Below, one piece after another: positions 14,668-20,173 of a DNA stretch of 20,173 bases; position 1 is the stretch's first letter, and each line of letters begins with the position of its first letter. Both the position numbers and the translations under genes were made by a program. The stretch is from RGIG2161 sp964525525 (GTDB lineage: Bacteria > Bacillota > Clostridia > Oscillospirales > CAG-272). The notes under the pieces are model-generated. The model saw nothing but the letters and a program-made list of their open reading frames with translations. It searched no databases and had not been told where the DNA came from. The stretch spans positions 1 through 20,173 of the forward strand of contig CAZGHD010000029.1 of assembly GCA_964525525.1 (NCBI GenBank), read 5' to 3'.

Positions 14668-15387
14668 CTATATTTCGTAACCGAACTTGAGATTCGGCAG
14701 GAAGTCCTCATCGGGATACGCAAGGTGTCCCCAATCGTTCTGGAAGCCGCAGGTAGCGTGAATTCCGTCGTCTTTGAGGTGTATCATAGAAACCGAGGTG
14801 TTCTCCACTTCATATCCTACGTTTTCGTTCGGAGCGCGGAGCAGTGCCGGGATAAGGCAGTACCCGCTGAACATAGCGGAAGAAACAAGCAGTATCTTTG
14901 CGTCTTTTTTGAAGGTTCGGGTCAAAAATCTCTCTACGCGGACGGCTCTGACTATTTCCTTGTCGGGGCCGATCTCCTCGTCCGGGATAACGTAAGGGCC
15001 GCCGGTGGGGGTAGGATCGGGACAGGGAATGACCTCTGCGTCGGGAAATGCCTTGCCGTAGAAATCTTCTGGCAGGCGCGGGCGGTTTTCATCGCTTATC
15101 TCTACAAGCTCGGTCAAGACCTGTATTTTTTTGTTTTTCTGATAGCGGACGATGCTGTGCGCCGTCTCTATCTGACGGTAGAGGGGACCTGAGAATATCG
15201 CGTCGAACTGTATCTGAGAGAGTCTGCGCGCGGCAAGCTCCGCCTGCTTTCTGCCGTGAGCGGAAAGCGCGGGATCGTAACGGTCGTATTCTTCAAATTC
15301 GGGGAAAAGAAGCGGTTCCTTTGAGTTGTCTCCGTTTACCCCTGCCTGCGCTCTAGAGCGCGCGTGGCGAACTACGTATACAAACAT
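14668..15387 (-). CDS. Histidine phosphatase-like protein, copy 4 of the array
   Basis: A 239-aa paralogue. Arg7-His8 (VRHARSR), Arg71 (GPLYRQ), Glu96 (LVEIS) and His221 (NDWGHL) are present; Ser170 in ILLVSSAMF replaces the second His. It belongs with copy 5 to a sub-branch in which DPENHP is replaced by a VNGDNSKEPLL loop, a different N-terminal loop that could change the binding pocket. The acid-loop region, SDENRPRLPEDFYG, is the most divergent of the array. An AGAAGG site precedes the ATG, 31 bases after the end of copy 5. Likely translated from the same message as the rest. Confidence 0.83.
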   Translation of the reverse strand: MFVYVVRHARSRAQAGVNGDNSKEPLLFPEFEEYDRYDPALSAHGRKQAELAARRLSQIQFDAIFSGPLYRQIETAHSIVRYQKNKKIQVLTELVEISDENRPRLPEDFYGKAFPDAEVIPCPDPTPTGGPYVIPDEEIGPDKEIVRAVRVERFLTRTFKKDAKILLVSSAMFSGYCLIPALLRAPNENVGYEVENTSVSMIHLKDDGIHATCGFQNDWGHLAYPDEDFLPNLKFGYEI

Positions 15388-15418
15388 TTTTTACCTTCTT
15401 TTTACGTGAATTTATTTT

Positions 15419-16162
15419 TTAATACATATCTGAAAACGGGATCTTTGAAACGTCCACCGTGTCGGGAACGGTAAGGTGCGCGATGTCGTTTATAAACTCG
15501 CACGACGGGAAGTCTCTGAAGCCTTCTTCTTTGTTGTACTCAACGAGGCTGATGGCTGTATTGCGGAAATTAAACGGTCTTCCGCTGTTTACCTCATCGT
15601 CAGAGTATCCGAGCAGAACGGGCATAAGCACGCAGCCGCCGTAGTTACAGGAGGTTACGAGCAGGATCTTTGCGTCGTCCTTGAAATTTTCTTTTAAGAA
15701 TTTCTCAATTCTGCGCGCGCGGAGAAGAAAACCGTCAGGGGAGATCTCCTCCTCGGGAATGTTGTAAGGTCCGCCCGTTCTCGTGGGATTGGGGGAGGGG
15801 ATTATCTCCATACCGGGGAAGATGGAACGCATAATATCTATCGGCAGACCGTTGCAGGTCTCGTCGCCGGTTTCGTTTAAGTCGTGGATTATCTCTACCG
15901 TTTTGCACTTTTTCTGATGGCGGACGATAGCGTACGCGGTCTCAAGATGGCGGTGGAGGGGACCTGTGAATATGTAATCAAAATCCACCTGAGAGAGGCG
16001 TTTTCCGCAAAGATCAGCCTGGCGGCGGCCGAGCTCACTCAAAGCCGGGTCGGTCAGATCGTATTTTTCAAGCTCGGGATGGAGCAGGGGCTGTTTTGAA
16101 TTGCTGCCGTTTACTTTGATCTGGGATCTTGACTGCGCGTGTCTTACTACGTAAATCTGCAT
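15419..16162 (-). CDS. Histidine phosphatase-like protein, copy 5 of the array
   Basis: A 247-aa paralogue of the copy 4 sub-branch by its VNGSNSKQPLL loop, but otherwise close to copies 6 and 7 (GPLHRHLETAYAIVRHQK, IPSPNPTRTGGP). Arg7-His8, Arg71, Glu97 and His229 (NDIAHL) are kept. Ser171 in ILLVTSCNY takes the second-His place. This mosaic of a copy 4-like N-terminal loop on a copy 6/7-like body could reflect gene conversion between neighbours. AAGGAA lies about nine bases before the ATG. Gaps are 33 bases to copy 6 upstream and 31 to copy 4 downstream. Confidence 0.85.
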   Translation of the reverse strand: MQIYVVRHAQSRSQIKVNGSNSKQPLLHPELEKYDLTDPALSELGRRQADLCGKRLSQVDFDYIFTGPLHRHLETAYAIVRHQKKCKTVEIIHDLNETGDETCNGLPIDIMRSIFPGMEIIPSPNPTRTGGPYNIPEEEISPDGFLLRARRIEKFLKENFKDDAKILLVTSCNYGGCVLMPVLLGYSDDEVNSGRPFNFRNTAISLVEYNKEEGFRDFPSCEFINDIAHLTVPDTVDVSKIPFSDMY

Positions 16163-16195
16163 TTTTAGGGTTCCTTATTCTATAATTTATGATTT

Positions 16196-16945
16196 TTATT
16201 CTTTTGATGGGTAGAGGTTCGGCAGGGGAAGCTTTGATACGTCCACCGAATCGGGATAGATAAGGTGGGCGACGTCGTTTGCAAAGTTGCAGAACGGATA
16301 ACTGCTCGAGCTGTCCCGATGCCTAAAGGAAATGAGGCTCACTGCGGCGTTGTGAAAATCAAACGGCATACTGTTTTTTACCTCCTCGTCAGATGCGCCG
16401 AGCAGATGCGGGATAAGAACCGCGCCGCCGAAAAGGCGGGAGGTTACTATCAGCACGTTTGATTTTTCGGGTATATTTGCTTTGAGAAAATCAATAACTC
16501 TGTGCGCGCGGCGGGAATATCCTTCCGGGGTGTTGTCATCCTCGGTCACGTCGCAGGGCATCGGACCGCCGGTGCGGGTGGGATCCGGCGACGGGATTAT
16601 CTCCATATCCGGCATAGTGGCGGTGAGAATATCGAGAGGGATACCGTATCTGTCCTCGTGATACACCTCGGTAAGATCCGGGATTATCTCTACCGTTTTG
16701 CAGTTTTTCTGGTGACGGACGACTCCGTACGCCGTTTCAAGATGGCGGTGGAGGGGGCCTGAGAATATATAGTCAAAATTCACCTGAGAAAGCCTTTGTC
16801 CGAGTCTGTCTGCCTGCCATCTGCCCTTTTCGGTCAGCGACGGGTCGCGGAGTTCGTATTTTTCAAGCTCCGGCAGATAGGGGTGATTCTCGGGATTTTC
16901 CACGTTACCGCGCGACTGCGCGTGTCTTACTATGTAAATATTCAT
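16196..16945 (-). CDS. Histidine phosphatase-like protein, copy 6 of the array
   Basis: A 249-aa paralogue, very similar to copy 7 including at DNA level near both ends (the FANDVAHLI, SVDVSKLPLPN and IYIVRHAQSRGNV coding stretches). Arg7-His8, Arg67, Glu93 and His227 are present; Ser169 in VLIVTSRLF replaces the second His. It has an acidic insertion, TEDDNTPEG, after the TGGP loop, shared in form with copy 7. The ribosome binding site CGGAG is modest and lies about 10 bases before the ATG. The strong likeness to copy 7 points to the most recent duplication in the array. Confidence 0.85.
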   Translation of the reverse strand: MNIYIVRHAQSRGNVENPENHPYLPELEKYELRDPSLTEKGRWQADRLGQRLSQVNFDYIFSGPLHRHLETAYGVVRHQKNCKTVEIIPDLTEVYHEDRYGIPLDILTATMPDMEIIPSPDPTRTGGPMPCDVTEDDNTPEGYSRRAHRVIDFLKANIPEKSNVLIVTSRLFGGAVLIPHLLGASDEEVKNSMPFDFHNAAVSLISFRHRDSSSSYPFCNFANDVAHLIYPDSVDVSKLPLPNLYPSKE

Positions 16946-16963
16946 TTTACCGATACTCCGACT

Positions 16964-17731
16964 TTATTTGTTCTGCGATTTCTCCGCAAAAGAGGTGTAT
17001 TGGTTCGGCAGAGGGAGCTTTGAAACGTCCACAGAGTCGGGAACGATAAGGTGCGCGACGTCGTTTGCAAACTCGCAACGGGAAAAGTCGCCGCAAAAAT
17101 CCCAATGTCCGTAGTGGATAAGGCTTATTGACGCGTTGTTCATATCGTACGGCATACTGCCGTTTACTTCCTCGTCGGACGCGCCCATCATAACCGGCAT
17201 AAGTACGCAGCCGGCGAACATGGAGGACGTGACCAGTAGGATATTTGCTTTGGAGTCAAAATTCTCGTGCAGGAATTTATCCACTCTGTGAGCGCGGACG
17301 AGGTATCCGTCAGCAGTGTCATCCTCGTCTGTGAAGCCCTCGGGTGCGGGACCGCCGGTCCTTTGCGGATAGGGCGAGGGGATTATCTCCATTTCGGGGA
17401 AAATTTTATTCAGAATATCAAGCGGGATACTGTTTCTCGTTTCGTGGCCGCACTCGGTCAGATCGGGAATGATCTCTACCGTTTTGTTCTTTTTCTGGTG
17501 GCGGACTATGCCGTACGCCGTTTCAAGATGGCGGTGTAGAGGGCCTACGAAAATATAGTCGAAATCTATCTGCGAGAGGCGCTGACCGCACAGGTCTGCC
17601 TGACGTCTGCCAAGCTCGGTCAGGGACGGGTCGCGTTCCTCGAACGCTTCAACCTCGGGAAGATACGGATGGTTTTCGGGATCGTTCACGTTTCCGCGCG
17701 ACTGCGCGTGTCTTACTACGTAGATGTTCAT
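16964..17731 (-). CDS. Histidine phosphatase-like protein, copy 7 of the array
   Basis: A 255-aa paralogue. The open frame could extend 20 codons upstream to 17791, but AAAGGAACCCACAAA before the ATG at 17731 and the shared MNIYVVRHAQ start make 17731 the likely start. Arg7-His8, Arg67, Glu93 and His227 are kept; Ser169 in ILLVTSSMF takes the second-His place. An acidic TDEDDTADGY insertion follows the TGGP loop. The proline-rich loop reads PYPQRTGG rather than PDPTRTGG. A C-terminal tail (YTSFAEKSQNK) is longer than in its sisters. Upstream lies the broken copy 8, ending 31 bases away. Confidence 0.85.
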   Translation of the reverse strand: MNIYVVRHAQSRGNVNDPENHPYLPEVEAFEERDPSLTELGRRQADLCGQRLSQIDFDYIFVGPLHRHLETAYGIVRHQKKNKTVEIIPDLTECGHETRNSIPLDILNKIFPEMEIIPSPYPQRTGGPAPEGFTDEDDTADGYLVRAHRVDKFLHENFDSKANILLVTSSMFAGCVLMPVMMGASDEEVNGSMPYDMNNASISLIHYGHWDFCGDFSRCEFANDVAHLIVPDSVDVSKLPLPNQYTSFAEKSQNK

Positions 17732-17762
17732 TTTGTGGGTTCCTTTCGGTAGTGCGGTTTTT

Positions 17763-18331
17763 CTATTCCCACGGGTATATGGGAAACTCAAGATTCCTTA
17801 CGTCATTTTTATCGGGGATATACAGATGTGCGGTGTCGTTGAGGAATATGCATCTTGAGCCTTTATCTTCACAAAGGTTAATGCATCCGATAGATGCAAA
17901 GTCGCATCCAAAACCGACGCACTTGTCAATATCTCCGTCGGGAAGCTTCATAAACGCGGGGTAAAGCACTCTGCCGAGATAGTGCATTGAGGTGACGACA
18001 GCCACGTTTTTATCTTCTCCGAAGCGGGAGAGGGGATCACGTCTATATTGGGATAAAGCTCGCGTAGAATTTCTATCGGCATACCGGGATAATCGGGAAC
18101 GGTGGTTTCACCGAGGTCACTGAATATCTCAACGCGTTTTATGCTCTGGTATTTTACTATCTTTTCCGCCGTTGCAACGTGGCGGTGAAGCGGACCGCAG
18201 AGCACTGCGTCAAAATCTATTTGGGACAACCGTCTGCCCAGCCTGTCCGCTTGGTCAAGTCCCTTTTGAGTAAGGGAAGGATCGTGTACGTTTTCTCTCG
18301 ACTGCGCGTGTCTTACGACGTATACGTACAT
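17763..18331 (-). pseudogene. Broken histidine phosphatase-like gene, copy 8 of the array
   Basis: The start (ATG 18331, AAGGAAGAG site) reads MYVYVVRHAQSRENV and continues in frame to IDVIPSP near 18027. It then shifts frame. In the next frame RFGEDKNVAVVTSMHYLG to IPDKNDVRNLEFPIYPWE restores a normal C-terminal half, ending at 17763. Compared with its sisters about 35 codons of the proline-rich loop and helix are missing at the shift, a deletion of about 106 bp. A second, in-frame gap of about 17 codons removes the ENHPYLPEVE loop between two Asp-Pro codon pairs. Arg7-His8, Arg50, Glu75 and the Ser of VTS survive. The start lies three bases after the stop of copy 9. A truncated N-terminal product of up to 127 aa could still be made. 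Confidence 0.85.
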
Positions 18332-18334
18332 CGG

Positions 18335-19012
18335 TTACTCTTCCTTGAGATGTACCTTGTCGTTGACGTAGATGCAGGTAGAGGACAGCTTGTCCGCGCG
18401 CAGCTCTATCTTGCTGACCGACGCCGCGTCACAGCGGAAGCTGATAGCATCCGGGTTGGGGGGCAGGGTACGCATGATAGCGGGGAGCAGAGACTTACCG
18501 CCGAAAACGGCAGAGGTGAGCACGAGCACGTTTGCATCTGCGGGGAAGCGCGCGGTGATATACTTTTCGACTCTGCGTGCACGGATAAGACGCTCCTGCG
18601 GGTCAAACGATTCCTGACGGGCGAGAAGATAGTGACCGCCGGTCGGTGTCGGGTCGGGGCAGGGGATTATCTCTATATCGGGATAGAGATTGGAGAGGAT
18701 CTCTGTCGGGATACCCGCGTAGTCGTGAATATGTGTTTCAAGCAGGTCGTTTATTATCTCTATCTTTTTGTTTTTCTGGAGTTTCAGTATTTCATTTGCG
18801 GTGGCGATATGGCTGTGGAGCGGAGCGCAGAGCACCGCGTCAAACTCTACGTGGGAAAGACGTGCGGCGAGACGCGCGGCTTGCTTTAAGCCGGTAGGGG
18901 TAAGGGAAGGGTCCTTTTCTTCAAAATCTCTGAGTCGAAAGTCAAATGAATAGTGTTCTTTGTCGTTTACTTCTCCTCTGGACTGTGCGTGTCTGACTAT
19001 ATATACGTACAT
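18335..19012 (-). CDS. Histidine phosphatase-like protein, copy 9 of the array (first in operon)
   Basis: A 225-aa paralogue and the promoter-proximal gene, with the best ribosome binding site of the array (AGGAGG, eight bases before ATG). Arg7-His8 (VRHAQSR), Glu92 (LLETH) and the C-terminal His221 (NDKVHL) are present. Ser167 in VLVLTSAVF replaces the second His. In addition, where the sisters have PL-H/Q/Y-R, this copy reads APLHSH: Ser67 (codon AGC against CGC in others) replaces the second active-site Arg. Two of the four phosphate-pocket residues are therefore absent, so it is the least likely to be a normal phosphatase. It ends shortly after the NDKVHL motif, without the C-terminal tail of other copies. 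Confidence 0.85.
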   Translation of the reverse strand: MYVYIVRHAQSRGEVNDKEHYSFDFRLRDFEEKDPSLTPTGLKQAARLAARLSHVEFDAVLCAPLHSHIATANEILKLQKNKKIEIINDLLETHIHDYAGIPTEILSNLYPDIEIIPCPDPTPTGGHYLLARQESFDPQERLIRARRVEKYITARFPADANVLVLTSAVFGGKSLLPAIMRTLPPNPDAISFRCDAASVSKIELRADKLSSTCIYVNDKVHLKEE

Positions 19013-19060
19013 TAGATATACCTCCTGTATCGCATTTTTTGCTTATCTTGGTTTATCGAA

Positions 19061-19089
19061 AGTATAACACAGGGGGAGGGAAAAGTCAA
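19061..19089 (-). promoter_or_regulatory. Single promoter of the nine-gene histidine-phosphatase operon
   Basis: On the minus strand, TTGACT (19089-19084) and TATACT (19066-19061) have a 17-base spacer that holds a C-rich run. The start near 19054 leaves a leader of about 42 bases before the copy 9 ATG. I see no other strong promoter in the short gaps between copies, so all nine genes probably share one message of about 6.6 kb. Confidence 0.75.
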
Positions 19090-19225
19090 GTAATTACGCA
19101 TATTATTGCCGATATAAATGCAGGTAAACCGCGGGGAGACGTCGTGCTACACAAAGCCACGGTAAATACCTATTTATATATTAAACCTTGTAGGGTACGG
19201 TCGCGACCGTACCGTAACCAACTGA
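19090..19225. other. Intergenic stretch with a perfect 20-bp palindrome
   Basis: No gene is seen. GGTACGGTCG at 19194-19203 is followed immediately by its reverse complement CGACCGTACC (19204-19213), a perfect 20-bp palindrome with no loop. It is not followed by a T run, so it is not a normal terminator. It may be an extragenic repeat or a protein binding site. Confidence 0.5.
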
Positions 19226-19414
19226 TTATTTCTTGACTATCTCGGCAAAGCACTTAAAATACCGCACACCGTGCTCGTATATCGCTCGGCGGGAGAAGTG
19301 GATGGAGTCGTCATCCCAACCAAAGAGATGGCTTTTTTTCTCTTGAGTTATGGTAAAATCTGCGTTAATGTCAAGCAGATATAAAATTATGACAAATAAC
19401 CCGGTTTGAGTTTG
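19226..19414 (-). pseudogene. Start-less coding remnant of an unidentified protein
   Basis: A minus-strand frame is open for 62 codons between a TGA (19417-19415) and a TAA (19228-19226), with no ATG, GTG or TTG start. The C-terminal part has protein-like composition: HLFGWDDDSIHF, then SRRAIYEHGVRYFKCF and AEIVKK at the end. The alaS promoter and an inverted repeat cover or adjoin its 5' part. It looks like the 3' end of a decayed gene. I cannot name the family. Confidence 0.35.
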
Positions 19415-19420
19415 TCATAA
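19387..19420. promoter_or_regulatory. Inverted repeat directly upstream of the alaS promoter
   Basis: TTATGACAAA (19387-19396) has a perfect reverse complement TTTGTCATAA (19411-19420) across 14 bases. It ends four bases before the -35 hexamer of alaS. It could be a regulator binding site; no T run follows to make it a terminator. Confidence 0.5.
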
Positions 19421-19423
19421 ATA

Positions 19424-19452
19424 TTGACAATGCGCTCTCATTGTGGTAAAAT
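19424..19452 (+). promoter_or_regulatory. Promoter of alaS
   Basis: TTGACA (19424-19429) and TAAAAT (19447-19452) have a 17-base spacer. The leader would be about 58 bases, too short for a T-box. A TATAAT at 19471-19476 lacks a matching -35 at normal spacing. Confidence 0.7.
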
Positions 19453-19517
19453 AACTGAATGGGTATATAATTTAGTATTTATATAAATATGAAAGTTTTT
19501 TGAAAGGATCGTTCACT

Positions 19518-20173
19518 ATGGAATGGACTTCTCTTAATGATTTGCGCGAAAAATATCTCGCGTTTTTCGAGTCTAAAGGACATCTCCGCCACAAGAGCTT
19601 CCCGCTCGTGCCGAATGGAGACAAATCTATTCTGCTTATCAACGCGGGTATGACTCCGCTTAAAAAATACTTTACCGGCGAGGAAGAGCCTCCGCGCCAC
19701 CGTATGACCACCTGTCAGAAGTGTATCCGTACACCGGATATTGACCGCGTCGGTCTTACCGCGCGCCACGGTACCTTCTTTGAAATGCTCGGTAACTTCT
19801 CGTTTGGCGACTACTTCAAGCGCGAAGCAATCAACTGGGCGTGGGAATTTATCACCAAGGTTCTTGAGCTTCCCGAGGATCGCCTTTGGGTATCCGTTTA
19901 CGTCGAGGATGACGAGGCGTACGATATTTGGCACAACGAGATAGGCGTATCTGCGGACAGAATCGTCCGCCTCGGTAAAGAGGACAACTTCTGGGAGCAC
20001 GGCTCCGGCCCCTGCGGCCCCTGCTCCGAGATCCACTTTGACCGCGGTGAGGAATACGGATGCGGCTCTCCCGACTGTAAGCCGGGCTGTGACTGCGACC
20101 GCTTTATGGAATTCTGGAACCTCGTTTTCACTCAGTTTGATAACGACGGCAAGGGCAACTACTCCCGCCTTGC
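19518..20173 (+). CDS. alaS: Alanyl-tRNA synthetase, 5' part
   Basis: The first 218 residues of a class II aminoacyl-tRNA synthetase that charges tRNA-Ala; the frame runs off the window. Family blocks are seen in order: LREKYLAFFESKGH, SFPLVPNGDKSILLINAGMTP (motif 1 region), KYFTGEEEPPRHRMTTCQKC, then RHGTFFEMLGNFSFGDYFK (motif 2 region, with RHG where many homologues have RHH). DNFWEHGSGPCGPCSEIHFD and FMEFWNLVFTQF follow. The two Cys-rich stretches (CGSPDCKPGCDCD) are as seen in clostridial members. The ATG at 19518 has an AAAGGATC site before it. The normal protein is about 870-880 aa, so some three quarters lie outside. It probably heads its own transcript. Confidence 0.95.
   Translation, partial: MEWTSLNDLREKYLAFFESKGHLRHKSFPLVPNGDKSILLINAGMTPLKKYFTGEEEPPRHRMTTCQKCIRTPDIDRVGLTARHGTFFEMLGNFSFGDYFKREAINWAWEFITKVLELPEDRLWVSVYVEDDEAYDIWHNEIGVSADRIVRLGKEDNFWEHGSGPCGPCSEIHFDRGEEYGCGSPDCKPGCDCDRFMEFWNLVFTQFDNDGKGNYSRL

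Noticed and set aside
18179..18889. 236-codon open frame on the plus strand over copies 8 and 9
   Set aside because: Antisense to two phosphatase-like genes, with no ribosome binding site. Similar antisense frames recur over several copies because the genes are related.
19453..19517. T-box leader of alaS
   Set aside because: The leader is only about 60 bases, with no specifier hairpin or antiterminator sequence.
19479..20036. 185-codon minus-strand frame opposite alaS
   Set aside because: Antisense to the clear alanyl-tRNA synthetase blocks; no start signals or family motifs.

Overview
This window most likely comes from an uncultured, moderate-GC (roughly 45-48%) anaerobic member of the Clostridia (Bacillota), probably of gut origin. 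The signs are AGGAGG-type ribosome binding sites, textbook sigma-A promoters with 17-bp spacers, a MecA-type adaptor, a C-terminal SPQTG sortase-like signal, a xylulokinase, a GH106-like hydrolase, and compact hairpin-rich intergenic repeats. Genus and species cannot be read from the sequence.

Layout. 1-53: C-terminal tail of an unidentified gene, then a terminator. 361-1854 (+): a lipoprotein extracellular solute-binding protein with its own promoter. 1855-2286: a remarkable non-coding block of modular hairpins, which appears to have been inserted into what was a shared bidirectional terminator. 2287-2871 (-): MecA-family adaptor. 2969-5593 (-): a two-gene MBOAT plus DHHW/AlgX-like cassette for O-acylation of an extracellular glycan. 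5678-7201 (-): xylulokinase. 7408-7614 (+): a 68-aa surface microprotein ending in SPQTG, a membrane segment and a basic tail. 7657-9474 (-): a secreted V8/trypsin-like serine protease and a translationally coupled lipoprotein, behind a long structured leader that holds a 10-codon ORF with a strong ribosome binding site. 10027-12396 (+): GH106-like glycosidase with its own promoter and terminator.

12444-19012 (-): the most unusual part. It is a single-promoter operon of nine tandem paralogues of the histidine phosphatase (phosphoglycerate mutase-like) superfamily, eight intact and one broken by deletions. All nine keep the RH motif and the putative acid Glu. At the position of the superfamily's second catalytic histidine (usually V-S-H-G-G) every copy instead has a conserved Ser (VSS/ISS/VTS/LTS). 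The first gene also lacks the second active-site Arg. This looks like a diversifying family of altered or non-canonical histidine phosphatases. No substrate can be assigned from the sequence.

19013-19517: intergenic region with a perfect 20-bp palindrome, a start-less coding remnant, a 10-bp inverted repeat and the alaS promoter. 19518-20173 (+): the 5' part of alaS (alanyl-tRNA synthetase), running off the window.

The regions seem to be functionally independent. Surface and carbohydrate functions (solute binding, glycan acylation, xylulose phosphorylation, rhamnosidase-like hydrolysis, secreted protease) fit a saccharolytic gut lifestyle. The histidine-phosphatase array has no recognisable partner genes in the window.
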